DNA of 64,000 nucleotides, from positions 62,001 to 126,000 of the forward strand of contig CAWIUN010000001.1 in NCBI GenBank assembly GCA_963839285.1, in the 5' to 3' direction. The translations under genes and the position numbers were made by a program. Under the pieces are notes generated by a model. It was not told the DNA's origin, did not search any database, and worked only from the letters and a program-made list of their open reading frames with translations. This stretch comes from DASSSQ01 sp963839285. GTDB lineage: Bacteria > Actinomycetota > Thermoleophilia > Gaiellales > Gaiellaceae. How positions within the stretch are numbered: position 1 is the first letter of the stretch; each line of letters begins with the position of its first letter. This document shows positions 53,531 through 63,500 of the stretch, one piece after another.

Positions 53531-54529
53531 CTACTGCGGCGGGCCGTCGCCGAGGACGACCGTGGTGGTCGCCGCATTGCCGCGCGGGTCGAGGTAGCCG
53601 ATCTCGACGGTGTCGCCCGGGTGGCGGGTGAAGAGGGCGGCGCGGAGGACGTCGATCGAGCCGAGCTGCTCGCCGTCGAGCGTGGTCAGCACGGAGCCCT
53701 GCTCGATCCCGGCGGTCGCGGCCGGGCCGCCGTCGACGACCTGGCCGACGGCGAGGCCGGCCGAGGTCCGCGCGAGGGTGACGCCGAGAAACGGGGTCGG
53801 CCCGACGTGGACGGCCGAGGTCGAGGTGCCGGCCCGGACGAGCTTGACGATCCCCATCGCCGTGCCGATCGGGATCGCGTAGCCGCCGGCCGAGCGGCCC
53901 GTCGCCGAGCTCGAGGTGCCGACGGCGTTGACGCCGATGACGCGGCCGGTCGCGTCGAGCAGGGCGCCGCCCGAGTCACCAGGCACGAGCGTGGCGCTCG
54001 TCCCGATCAGACCGGTCATCCGCACCGTCCCGCCCATGTCGTCCGCGACCGCCACAGCCTGGTTGAGGCCGGTGATCCTGCCGGTCGAGACGACCAGCCG
54101 TCCGGCGCCGTTCGCATTCCCGACCGCGGTCGTCGTCTGTCCCACGCGCAGCCTCGTCGCGGTGCCGTTGTGCGTCGCGAGCTTCGAGGCGCCGTTCAGC
54201 TTCAGGAGCGCGATGTCGTAGACGACGCTGTAGCCGACCACGCTGGCGGAATAGGTCCGCCTGCTCGCCGGCACAGTGACCGTGATCCTCGTCGCGCCGC
54301 GGATCACGTGGTTGTTCGTCAGCACCTCGCCCGTCGAGGTCAGGACGATCCCGGTGCCCTCCGACCGCGCGCCCTCGTAGGCGAGGTCGGCGTCGACGAT
54401 GACGACGCCTCTGGTCGGGCTCGGCTTGGGCGCTGCCCTCGTCGCTGTCGCGGCGCCGCCGTTCCCGACCAGCGAGAGGGCGAGCACCGCGACCAGAGCC
54501 GCGACGAAGCGGAACCTCGGCATGCTCAT
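53531..54529 (-). CDS. Secreted trypsin-like serine protease with PDZ domain (HtrA-like)
   Basis: 332 aa. Signal peptide RFVAALVAVLALSLVGNGGAA; chymotrypsin-fold domain with His in VLTNNHVI, Asp in YDIALLKL and Ser in LVPGDSGGAL; C-terminal PDZ domain about residues 235-320 (FLGVTLARTSAGLAVGQVVDGGPAATAGIEQGSVLTTLDGEQLGSID). This is the S1C/HtrA layout for envelope protein quality control or processing. It starts 180 bases from the histidine kinase's 3' end and is likely monocistronic. Confidence 0.92.
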   Translation of the reverse strand: MSMPRFRFVAALVAVLALSLVGNGGAATATRAAPKPSPTRGVVIVDADLAYEGARSEGTGIVLTSTGEVLTNNHVIRGATRITVTVPASRRTYSASVVGYSVVYDIALLKLNGASKLATHNGTATRLRVGQTTTAVGNANGAGRLVVSTGRITGLNQAVAVADDMGGTVRMTGLIGTSATLVPGDSGGALLDATGRVIGVNAVGTSSSATGRSAGGYAIPIGTAMGIVKLVRAGTSTSAVHVGPTPFLGVTLARTSAGLAVGQVVDGGPAATAGIEQGSVLTTLDGEQLGSIDVLRAALFTRHPGDTVEIGYLDPRGNAATTTVVLGDGPPQ

Positions 54530-54576
54530 AGAAGTAACTGAACGTGTCTGAGAGGGACCTAAGAATCGTGCTCGGG

Positions 54577-54596
54577 TCGCGGCTCGCGAGCCGCGA
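54577..54596. repeat. Perfect 20-bp palindrome upstream of the HtrA-like gene
   Basis: TCGCGGCTCGCGAGCCGCGA is a perfect self-complementary 20-mer in the 179-base gap between the protease start and the histidine kinase stop. It could be an operator for a dimeric regulator or a terminator for the kinase transcript; no U-tract follows on either strand. Nothing else is seen in this gap. Confidence 0.5.
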
Positions 54597-54708
54597 CGCG
54601 GGCGAGCGGACGCCGCTCGCGGAGGCCCGGCTGCGAGGCGCCGATCGTTCGCTCGACCCGCGCGAGGACCGATCCGCCCGCTTCGGCTCGCGGCCCGCGG
54701 AGACGCGG

Positions 54709-55800
54709 TCAGGCGGCGTGCTGCTCGGGCGGACGGGGCAGCGTGAACCGGAAGACGCTGCCCCCGGTGGGCGCCGGCTCGACCCAGATCTCGCCGCCGT
54801 GCCGCTCGATCGCGCGGCGGCAGAGCGCCAGGCCGATGCCGTGCCCCTCGCGGCGGCCCTGCGCGTCCGCGCGGGTGAACATGTCGAAGACGGCGGCCGC
54901 CTGCTCCGGCGGGATGCCGACGCCGTTGTCGGCGACCGAGACGACCCAGTGGCCGTCGCCGACCTCGCAGGTGATCCGGATCACCGGCGGGATGCCGGGC
55001 CGCCCGTACTTGAGCGCGTTGCCGACGAGGTTGGCGAGGACGAGGCGGAGCTGGCCCGCGTCGCCGGTGACGACCGGCAGCGACGCGATCTCGACGAGGG
55101 CCCGGCTCGCCGCGACCTGCTGCGCGAGCGAGGTGAGCGTCTCGTCTGCGAGCGCGGCCAGGTCGACCCGCTGCGCGTCGGCGATCGTCCCGACCCGGGA
55201 GTACGCGAGCAGGTCGCCGATCAGCCGCTGCAGGCGCGCGCTCTGCTGCTGGGCCACGGCGAGGAGCTCGGCGACCTCGGGGCCGAGGCCGTCGAGCGGG
55301 CGCGCGACGAGCGTGTCGATGACGCCGGAGACGACCGTCAGCGGGCTCGAGAGCTCGTGCGCGGCGGCGTACGCGAACTGCTCCAGGTCCGAGTTCGAGC
55401 GGCCGAGCTCGGCGAGCCGGCGCGCCGTCCGGGTCGAGCGCTCCCGCAGCCCGAGCAGCCGCTCGAGGCGCAGGTCGAGCTCCCCCTGCCGCACCGGCGT
55501 CGTCAGCACCTCGTCCGCCTCGCGCCAGACCTCGGCGGGAAGCCGGCCGGCCTGCCGCTCCGGGACGACGAGCAGCAGCGGCAGGTAGGCGGGCGCCGCC
55601 TGCTCGCGGAGGGCGTGCAGCCTCGCGCGCGCCGGGACGAAGGCCCGCAGGTCGGCGACGACGAGGTCGAGCTCCGGCTCGCCGGGGTCGGTCGTCGTCT
55701 CGATCGAGCCGCTGCGGCCGAGCCAGCCGGCGAGGAGCTCGCGGTTTCTGTCGTGGTCGAGCAGGAGGAGCGCGCGCCGCCGGCTCTCGTTCGCGCGCAC
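54709..55800 (-). CDS. Sensor histidine kinase with N-terminal pseudo-receiver domain
   Basis: 363 aa; GTG at 55800, five bases after the KaiC stop. Residues ~5-115 resemble a receiver domain (LLLLDHDRNRELLAGWL, LVVADLRAF with a central Asp, LPLLLVVPE, VLTTPVRQGELDLRLERLL), but the conserved Lys of the TKP motif is replaced, so it may be a pseudo-receiver. Then HisKA with LEQFAYAAAHELSSPLTVVSGVID (phospho-acceptor His) and a HATPase_c domain: NLVGNALKYG, VADNGVGIPPEQAAAVFDMF, GHGIGLALCRRAIERHGG. There is no membrane segment. It is co-transcribed with kaiC. Confidence 0.9.
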   Translation of the reverse strand: MRANESRRRALLLLDHDRNRELLAGWLGRSGSIETTTDPGEPELDLVVADLRAFVPARARLHALREQAAPAYLPLLLVVPERQAGRLPAEVWREADEVLTTPVRQGELDLRLERLLGLRERSTRTARRLAELGRSNSDLEQFAYAAAHELSSPLTVVSGVIDTLVARPLDGLGPEVAELLAVAQQQSARLQRLIGDLLAYSRVGTIADAQRVDLAALADETLTSLAQQVAASRALVEIASLPVVTGDAGQLRLVLANLVGNALKYGRPGIPPVIRITCEVGDGHWVVSVADNGVGIPPEQAAAVFDMFTRADAQGRREGHGIGLALCRRAIERHGGEIWVEPAPTGGSVFRFTLPRPPEQHAA

Positions 55801-55805
55801 GGCGG

Positions 55806-57284
55806 CTACTCGGCGTCCCGCGCGGGGGTCGGGACGCCGCTGAGGAGGCCGCGGAAGCCGGCGATCGGCTTGCCGACGACGACGCCGCGCGGGGTGATCT
55901 CGAGCTCCCGCAGCATCTTCTCGAAGTCGCTGGTGCGCTTCTTGAGCACGCCGAGCACCCGCCGCAGCTCGCCGTCGATCTCGACGTAGCGGAGGAAGAC
56001 GATGTTGTCGGCGAGGTAGCTGACGTCGGTGTCGGTGACCCTGAACGCGCCGGTGATCTGCGGGACCTCGTAGATCAGCAGGACGGTCACGCCCATGTTC
56101 TTCAGGTACTTCGCCAGCGCGTGCAGGTGCGGGACGAGGTCGTCGCCCTGCATCGAGACGCGGTACCCGGAGGTCGAGTCGAGCATGACGAGGCGGGCGT
56201 CCCGCCGCTCGACCTCCTCCCGCACGGTCGCGGCGAACTGGTCGGGCGTGTAGTGGAGCGGCTCGATCTCGACGACCGAGAGCGTGCCGTCGTCGAGCAT
56301 CTCGCCGACGGGCGTGCCGATCCCCTCCGAGCGCCGCCGGAGGACGGTGAGGCTCTCCTCGAAGGTGTAGACGACGGAGCGCTCGCCGCGCGCGGCCGCC
56401 TCCTTGACGAACTGCATGCCGAGCGTCGTCTTGCCGACGCCCGTCGGCCCCGTCACGAGCGTGACCGAGCCGCGCTCGATGCCGCCGTGCAGGATCGAGT
56501 CGAGCTCGTCGATCCCCGACGAGACGCGCTCGTCCGTCGGCGCGCGCCCGAACGTCTCGGGCAGGAGCCGCGGGAAGACGTGCAGGCCGTGGTCGTCGAT
56601 CTTGAGCGAGTGGCGGCCGAGCCGGAAGCCGGAGCCGCGGAGCTTGCTGACCGTGATCGTGCGGCCGACGTCGCGCCTGTAGTCGAGGTTGACGACGCCG
56701 TCGGCCATGAACTGCAGGTCCTCGTCCGCCTCGCGGTCGGAGCTGCCCGAGGCGAAGACGACGGTGGCGCCGGAGGCGGTCAGGAAGCTGAGGAACGCCT
56801 GCGCGTAGCGGCGGAAGTCGACGATGTCGGCCGAGAGGTGGCGGACGAGCGTCAGGGCGTCGAGGAAGACGCGCGTCGGCCGGAGCGTGCCGAAGCGGCG
56901 GACGAGCTCGGAGGCGAAGCCGGCTCCCTCGACCTCGGCGGGCGAGAAGAGGTCGTAGGCCTGCGACTCCGCGAAGAAGTCCGGCCCGGGCGTGAAGTCG
57001 AGGATCTCGATCGCGCTCGCGTCGAGGCCGAGCGACCGGGCGTCGCTCGCGATCAGCTCGACGGTCGTCCCGTGGCTGAGGAAGGCGACCGGCTCGCCCT
57101 GGCGGACGCCCTCGATCAGGAAGTGCAGGCCGAGCGCCGTCTTGCCGACGCCCGGGCCGCCGCGGACCAGGTAGGTGCGCCCCGCGAGCAGGCCGCCGCA
57201 GAGGATCTCGTCGAGACCGGGAATCCCGGTCGCGACCCGCCTCGCGCCCTCGTCCTCTCGCTCCACTGCCACCGCTCGGAGCAT
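55806..57284 (-). CDS. KaiC-like double RecA-domain ATPase
   Basis: 492 aa; ATG at 57284. Two KaiC domains: CI with TGIPGLDEILCGGLLAGRTYLVRGGPGVGKTALG (P-loop 42-49) and CII with SGIDELDSILHGGIERGSVTLVTGPTGVGKTTLG (P-loop 279-286), YTFEESLTVL with the catalytic Glu pair, and RLVMLDSTSGYRVSM. It resembles the KaiC-like signalling ATPases outside cyanobacteria, which are often followed by a histidine kinase. No KaiA or KaiB gene is present, so a circadian role is not implied. It probably passes an ATP-dependent signal to the adjacent kinase. Confidence 0.92.
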   Translation of the reverse strand: MLRAVAVEREDEGARRVATGIPGLDEILCGGLLAGRTYLVRGGPGVGKTALGLHFLIEGVRQGEPVAFLSHGTTVELIASDARSLGLDASAIEILDFTPGPDFFAESQAYDLFSPAEVEGAGFASELVRRFGTLRPTRVFLDALTLVRHLSADIVDFRRYAQAFLSFLTASGATVVFASGSSDREADEDLQFMADGVVNLDYRRDVGRTITVSKLRGSGFRLGRHSLKIDDHGLHVFPRLLPETFGRAPTDERVSSGIDELDSILHGGIERGSVTLVTGPTGVGKTTLGMQFVKEAAARGERSVVYTFEESLTVLRRRSEGIGTPVGEMLDDGTLSVVEIEPLHYTPDQFAATVREEVERRDARLVMLDSTSGYRVSMQGDDLVPHLHALAKYLKNMGVTVLLIYEVPQITGAFRVTDTDVSYLADNIVFLRYVEIDGELRRVLGVLKKRTSDFEKMLRELEITPRGVVVGKPIAGFRGLLSGVPTPARDAE

Positions 57285-57407
57285 GTCCGCGACGGCGAGA
57301 ATCCATGCGTGAACGCCGTCTGCCGGCGCGACGGCCCCGCCGCGGACGAGCTGAGAAATCTCTCGCTTCTACCTGTCGAAAGCGGTGGTACTCTGCGGCC
57401 GGTGACG

Positions 57408-57737
57408 ATGTCCCGTGAGCGTCGGCTCGCCCGCAACGAGTCGTTCTTCCGCGAGGTCAACGAGGAGATCCGCTCGGTCGCGGACCGCCACGGCGACGAC
57501 GGGCACGTCTACGAGTTCGTCTGCGAGTGCGCGGAGACGCAGTGCGCCCAGCACGTCTCGCTGACGCTGCGGGAGTACGAGCGGATCCGCGCCAACGGCA
57601 GACGCTTCGTGCTCGCTCCGGGGCACAGCATCCGGAAGATCGAGCAGGTCGTCGCCGCGCGCGGCGACCACGTCGTCGTCGAGAAGGTCGGCTCCGCGGG
57701 CGAGGTCGCCGAGTCGCTCGACCCGCGCGACGACTGA
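57408..57737 (+). CDS. Conserved hypothetical protein with Cys cluster
   Basis: 109 aa; ATG at 57408, with an in-frame GTG six bases earlier. The sequence begins RERRLARNESFFREVNEEIR and has YEFVCECAETQCAQHVSLTLREYERIR, where C-x-C-x5-C may bind a metal, then HSIRKIEQVVAARGDHVVVEKVG. Similar small proteins occur widely in actinobacteria; I know of no assigned function. The gene is divergent from kaiC with a 123-base gap that includes TACTCT at about 57389 as a possible -10. Confidence 0.75.
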   Translation: MSRERRLARNESFFREVNEEIRSVADRHGDDGHVYEFVCECAETQCAQHVSLTLREYERIRANGRRFVLAPGHSIRKIEQVVAARGDHVVVEKVGSAGEVAESLDPRDD

Positions 57738-57932
57738 CGCCGCCGCCGCGCCGCCCGGCACCGGTCCCGGGCGCGAGCGGGAACCGTCGAGATCATTGCC
57801 CGATGGCAAGAGGGCCGCGATCGCCTGGAGGCGCGAACGGACGCCACAGCGGCAGGAGCGGGTGGAAGGAACGGCGGGACGCGCGCCGGGCCAGGGGGGC
57901 ATCGTGGCGCTCACGGGTCGCGCGCGTTCTAG

Positions 57933-58676
57933 GTGAGCGAGCCGGGGCTGGTCGAGGTCGCCCGCGTTGCCGACGGAGCTCGCGTGAGCCGTGCCGGACC
58001 GGCGGAGCTGAAGGTGCTCGTCACCGGCTGCGGCCGGAGCGGGACGAAGTTCACCGCGCTCCTGCTCCGGCGGCTCGGGCTCGACGTCCGCCACGAGAAG
58101 CTGGGGCGGGACGGGATCGCCGCCTGGCCGCTCGCGGTCCGCACGTCGACGACGCCGTGGTGCCCCGTCGTCGCGCCGGAGCGCTTCGGCGAGATCTTCC
58201 ACCAGGTCCGCGATCCCCTGGAGGTCATCTGCTCCGTCGCGAGCTTCAAGCCCGACTCCTGGGCCTACGTGTACGCGCACACGTCAGCGTCGGGAGCGGA
58301 GCCACTCGTGCTTCGCGGCGCCAGGTACTGGCTGGAGTGGAACGAGCACGCCGAGCGCATCGCAACGTGGCGCTATCGGATCGAGGACATCGTCGCGGTG
58401 TTCGACGAGCTCTGCGAACGGCTCGACGTCACCGCCGACCGGAGCACGCTCGAGCGCCTTCCCGCCGACACCAACACCCGCCGTTACGGACGCGCCTTCC
58501 ACTACTACGACGAGATCTCGGCACGGCTTCGTCTGCGCCGGATCGAAACGGTCGCGCACGCGGTCGCGCGACCGCGGGAGGGGCCGGAGGTGTCGTGGTC
58601 GACGCTCGAGCGGCTCGATCCCTCCCTCGCGGCGCGCGTGCGCGCCAAGGCCGAGGCATACGGATACCGGGCATGA
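57933..58676 (+). CDS. Sulfotransferase-like P-loop protein
   Basis: 247 aa; GTG at 57933, or more likely a start nearer the core such as GTG 57984. The N-terminal P-loop reads LKVLVTGCGRSGTKFTALLLRRLGLDVRHE, the PAPS-binding 5'-phosphosulphate loop of bacterial sulfotransferases; HQVRDPLEVICSVASFKPDSW matches the 3'-phosphate-binding region (RDP). ARYWLEWNEHAER and WRYRIEDI also fit. It would transfer sulphate from PAPS to an unknown acceptor, possibly a cell-surface glycan. The 195 bases before it hold no recognisable gene or signal. Confidence 0.75.
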   Translation: MSEPGLVEVARVADGARVSRAGPAELKVLVTGCGRSGTKFTALLLRRLGLDVRHEKLGRDGIAAWPLAVRTSTTPWCPVVAPERFGEIFHQVRDPLEVICSVASFKPDSWAYVYAHTSASGAEPLVLRGARYWLEWNEHAERIATWRYRIEDIVAVFDELCERLDVTADRSTLERLPADTNTRRYGRAFHYYDEISARLRLRRIETVAHAVARPREGPEVSWSTLERLDPSLAARVRAKAEAYGYRA

Positions 58677-58719
58677 GCCGCGAGTGCAGCACGTCGCTGC
58701 GGACGTCCGGCAGCGCCCC

Positions 58720-60228
58720 TCAGTCGGCGAGAACGTGCTCGAGGGCGCGGCCGTCCAGCGCCTCGGGCGGCGTCAGCCCGGCGGCTCCGAGCACCGTCGG
58801 CAGCACGTCCTCGAGCGAGCCCACGCCCGCGTCGCCGCCTCGCCGGATGCGCGGGCCGGCCGCGACGAGCACCGCGTCCTGGTCGTGCATGGCCGATCTG
58901 ACGCGGCCTGCGGGATGCGTGACGTCGAGGAAGCCGACCCGGCGATCGCGGCAGGCCACGGTCAGCCGATCGAGGCCGCCCGCCCGATAGCGCGGCACCT
59001 CGGGCGGCAGCGACAGCCGCACGACCACCTCGGCGTCCCCGTTTCGATGCACGGCGAGGAGCGGGAGGCCCGTCTCGACGATCACGATGCTCTCGAGCAG
59101 CCGCGCGACGTCCTTGTCGACGTGGTCGCTCGGGGAGCGATAGGAGATCCATCTGGCGATCGGGCAGACGAGCGTGTCGGGCGGCAGGGACGCCAGCGCC
59201 GCGATCGCGCGGCCGTCGAGGAGATAGCGCGTGTCCCCGAGCTCTGCGGAGTGCGGCTCCGGCGCCATTCCGTGCTCGGAGAGGACGAAGACGGTGGCGT
59301 CCGGCGGCAGCGGGCCGAGCAGCCGGCCGAGTGCCGCGTCCGTCCGTGCGTACGCCTCGCGTACCGCGCCGCGCAGGCGGGGAGGCGGCGAGGCGTCGAC
59401 GCCGTCCATGTAGTGCCAGTAGCGATGGGACGCGAAGTCGACGAGGAAGGTGACATAGGCGGCGAGGTGCGGTCGGTGGCGCCGGAGGAGCCCTGCGAAG
59501 AGCGTGGTCGTCACGTCGAGCCGCGCGTACCGGAGCAGGAGCGCCCGCTGCTCCGCCGGCGCCCGCGCAGCGGCGACCGCCGTCGCGGCGACCCGGGCCG
59601 AGCTTCGCAGCGGCGCCTCGGCGGTGCGGAGGAAGGAGGCCGCCTCGCGCGTCGTTCGCGCAATCCGGGCGCTGCTCCTCGTCCCGCGCTCTCCGGCCTG
59701 GTAGCGCTGCTCGATCCCCCTGATCCAGGCCAGCTCGGGAGGCCACGTCCGTGTGTCCCTCGCCAGGTGCGAGGGGACGACGAACCCGTCGACGGCCGGC
59801 GGCGGCCACGTCCCCGGCCAGCCGAACACGCCGACCCGGAGGTCTCGCTCCGCGTAGAGGGCCCAGATCGGCCGCTCCCGCAGGTCGGGGCCCTTCGTGG
59901 TAGAAGCGCGTCACTCCGTGCCGCTCGGGACCGCAGCCGGTGGCGATCGTCGCCCACGCCGTCTGCGGGCGGGGATGGTGGTCTCCGCCCGTCGGCCTGG
60001 ACGTCAGCGTCGCGCGGACGCCGCGTGCGCAGAGGCTGCCAGCACCGGCAGCTCTCCGGCCCGCAGCATCGGGTCGATGATCGACCAGGTGGCGCCCGAG
60101 ATCCCGAACACGAGCACGGGCGCGACGTCCGTCCCGGTCGCCCCGGTCGACGGCGGTGCGCGCCTGCGGCCGGTCGACCTGGCTGAGTGCGGCACCGTTC
60201 TGCGTTGTCGGCTCGGCGGCACCGGCAC
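58720..60228 (-). CDS. Alkaline phosphatase superfamily (nucleotide pyrophosphatase-like) protein (two frameshifts)
   Basis: The start is uncertain; the open frame begins at 60228 and the conserved part starts at APVLVFGISGATWSIIDPMLRAGELPVL. The frame shifts by -1 near 60025 and by +1 near 59895; joined, the protein reads LCARGVRATLTS, HHPRPQTAWATIATGCGPERHGVTRFYH, ERPIWALYAERDLRVGVFGWPGTW, DFASHRYWHYMDG, VFVLSEHGMAPEPH, and a C-terminal ILLT-like region LEDVLPTVLGAAGL. These are the metal sites of the type I phosphodiesterase/phosphatase family. About 500 aa. Natural substrate unknown. A small ORF lies 33 bases upstream on the same strand. Confidence 0.8.
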
Positions 60229-60261
60229 ATGATCCGACTTCTCGGTCGCGCGTGCCTCCGG

Positions 60262-60441
60262 TCAGTGGCTGGGATGGAGCCGGCGCGCGATCCGGCGAGG
60301 GTGCGTCCTGGACACGCGATCCGGTGCGAACCGTCTCTGCCGCACGCGCGGCTCCCGCTCGAGCCGCCGAGCGGAGCGTTCGAGCTGCTGGATGTGCTCG
60401 TCGCACAGGAGCCGGCGCAACTCGTTGTCGTAGACGCTCAT
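60262..60441 (-). CDS. Small 59-aa protein of unknown function
   Basis: ATG at 60441 preceded by GAAGGAGGTCGCC, a near-perfect ribosome-binding site; stop TGA at 60264-60262. It begins MSVYDNELRRLLCDEHIQQL and continues with an Arg-rich tail (about 17 Arg in 59 residues). The first half is predicted helical and amphipathic. It is short enough to be missed by size filters. The gene is 33 bases upstream of the phosphatase-superfamily gene and divergent from the BTAD regulator (146 bases). Similar short actinobacterial proteins start with a helix and end in basic residues; no function can be assigned. Confidence 0.55.
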   Translation of the reverse strand: MSVYDNELRRLLCDEHIQQLERSARRLEREPRVRQRRFAPDRVSRTHPRRIARRLHPSH

Positions 60442-60586
60442 GGCGACCTCCTTCGTTCCCTCTGTCTGCGTCGAATGTCGTCCTCGCCGCTCACGCGACG
60501 CTCACGTCGCCCTCCCGCACCGGAGGGGACGCTGCGTTCTTCCCGGGATGCCGTGGCGGCGGCGGCGTGCGAAGGTGAGAGTGACC

Positions 60587-63500
60587 ATGTACATCGAGTT
60601 CCGCTTGCTCGGCTCCCTCGAGTTCCGACGGGGCGGTGAGTCGGTGCCGCTGCGCGGCGCGAAACTGCGCGCGCTGCTCGTGGATCTGCTTCTCAACCAG
60701 GGCGAGGCCGTGTCCGTCGAGCGGCTGATCGACGACCTCTGGCCGCGCGGGGCCCCGGCCGGCGCCCGGCACGCGATCGAGACGCACGTCTCCAAGCTCC
60801 GCGGCGTGCTCGGCGGTTCGGCGGCGCTCGTTGCGCGGCCGGCCGGCTACGTGCTCGACGTCGACCCGCTCGCGATCGACAGCGTGCGGTTCGAGCGGCT
60901 GCTCGAGGAGGCGCGCGACGCGGTCGCGGAGGAGCCCTCTCGTGCATCGGCCTGCGCGACCGAGGCGCTCGCCCTCTGGCGCGGGCCGGCCCTGGCCGAC
61001 GTCGCCTACGAGACGTTTCGCCCAGGTCGAGATCGCACGGCTCGAGGAGCTGCGCCTGGAGGCCGAGGAGGAGCGGGTGGAGGCCGAGCTCGGGCTCGGG
61101 CACGCGGTCGAGCTCGTGGGCGAGCTGGAGGCTCTGGTCGAGGCCGAGCCGCTGCGGGAGCGGCGGCGGGGGCAGCTGATGCTCGCCCTCTACCGCACCG
61201 GGCGGCAGGCGGACGCGCTCGAGGTCTTCCGGCGCGGCCGCGAGCTCCTGCTCGACCGGCTCGGGCTCGACCCCGGCGAGCAGCTGCGCGAGCTCCAGGG
61301 GGCGATCCTGCGGCAGGACGCCGCGCTCGCCGGGCTGCCGCCGGCCGGCCTCGCGCCGTCGGCGACGCGGCGCCTCGCCACCGTCGTCGCCGTCGAGCCG
61401 GACGTCTCGCTCGAGCTCGACGCGGAGGAGTACGTTCGCCGTACGCGCCGGGCGGCGGACGCAGTCGCCCGGATCGTCGCCGGCTACGGCGCCGAGTTGC
61501 CCGACCCGTTCCTGCTCGTGTTCGTGCAGGAGGATCAGGCCGGACGCGCGGCCGCGGCGGCCGCGGACGTGCGCGAGGCGCTCGGAGCGCGTGTGGGTCT
61601 CGCGAGCGGCGAGGTGCTGCTCGGGGCGGGCCCGCCCTCGGGGCCGGTGGTCGCACGGGCACGGCGGTCCGCCGAGGCGACGTCTGCCGACGAGCCGCGC
61701 AGCAGACCGGCGGCCGTCCGGGACGCGCACGAGCTCCCCTTCGTCGGCCGGAGGCAGGAGGTCGCCCGCCTGCGCCGTGCCAGGCTCGCGCTCGTGCACG
61801 GGCCGGCCGGAATCGGCAAATCGCGCCTGGCCCGCGAGGCAGCTCGGGGCCGCGCCACCGCGCTCGGCCGCTGCGCGGCCTACGGCGCGGACCCGCTCGC
61901 CCCGCTGCACGAGATCGCGTCCGCTCTCGGGGAGCCGGACGCCCTCCGCGAGACGCACGCCACGGAGCTCTCGCTCGCCTTCCGGCGGCTGTGCCGCCGA
62001 GCCGCGCGCGGCGTGCTCGTCGTCGTCGACGACCTGCAGTGGGCCGATCCGCTCGTCCTCGAGGCGCTCGAGCAGCTGGCCGCCGACGGCAGCGCCCGTA
62101 CGAGGATCCTCTGCCTCGCGCGGGACGATCTGCTCGAGCGCCGGCCCGACCTCCTCGCCGGGGCCCTCCGGATCGAGCTCGCCCCGCTCTCGCCCGCGGA
62201 CTCACGCTCACTCGCGCTCGATCTCGGGGTGCGGCCCGAGCGCGTCGACCAGGTGCTCGCCGCCGCCGAGGGGAACCCGCTCTTCATCGAGCAGCTGGTC
62301 GCCCACGAGGACGAGGGAGGCGAAGGGCTGCCGTTGACGCTCGACCTGCTCCTCGGCGCTCGACTCGGCCGGCTCTCGCCCGGCGAGCGTCGGACGATCG
62401 AGCAGGCGGCGGTGATCGGTCGCGAGTTCGACGCGTCGCTCCTCGCCGAGCTCGGAGAGAGCGGCTCGCCGCGGCGCGCGCTGGACGCGCTCATGCGGCG
62501 CGGGCTCGTCGAGCCGGCGGCCGCGGCGATGCCGTTCGAGCAGCGGTTCCGGTTCCGCCACGCGACGATCCAGCAAGCCGCGTACGCGCTCGCGCCGAGG
62601 CAGGAGCGTTCGCGTCTGCACGAGCGGCTCGCCGATCGGCTCGCCGACCGTGGCGCGGCCGACGACCTGATCGGCTTTCACCTGGAGCGCGCCGCAGAGC
62701 TGCGACCCGACCGGGACCGGCACGCGCGCGGCTTGGCCGAGGACGCGGGCCGACGCCTGGCGGCCGCCGGCACGGCGGCGTGGCGCCTCAGCTACGTCGA
62801 CCGCACGACCGACCTGCTGCGACGGGCAGAAGCGCTCCTCGACGGCGAGGACGAGCTCCGGCGAGGACTGCTCTGCGAGCTCGGGATCGCCCTCGACACC
62901 GCCGGTCGGGGCAGCGAGGCCCGGACGGTGCTCGCCGAGGCCGCCGACCTCGCCACCCGGGTCGGCGACGCTCGCATCGAGCTGCGCGCGCGGATGGAGC
63001 TCGCCGCATCGACGCTGCTCGACTCGGGCAGCGGCGGCGCCGAGCGCGTGGTGGAGCTCGCGTCGGCGGCGGTACCCGTCTTCGAGGCCGTCCGCGACGA
63101 GCACGCCCTCGGCCGCGCCTGGATGCTGATCGGCTGGATCGAGGGCGGCATCCGCCTCCGGAACGAACGCTGGTACGAGTGCGCGACGCGCGCGCTGCCG
63201 CACTACCGAAACGCCGGGCTGCCGACGTCCACGTGCGTCGCTCAGATCGTCGCCGCCGCCTACTTCGGCCCGCTCCCGGCAGGCGAGGGAGTGGCGCGCT
63301 GCCACCACCTGCTCGGGCAGGCCGACGACCTCGCGGGGCGGGCGGCCGTGCTCGTGCACCTCGGCGGTCTCGAGGCCATGCTCGGGCAGGGCGACGCCGC
63401 GCGGGAGCGACTGGCGGCCGCGAGGTCGATCTACGTCGATCTCGGCCGTCCGACGGCGATCGCGCGTAGCTGCGCGCCGATCGAGGCCGACGTCGCCCGC

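Noticed and set aside
60156..60639. Plus-strand ORFs in the gap before the BTAD regulator
   Set aside because: They have no ribosome-binding site and are antisense to the better supported 59-aa minus-strand ORF and the phosphatase gene.
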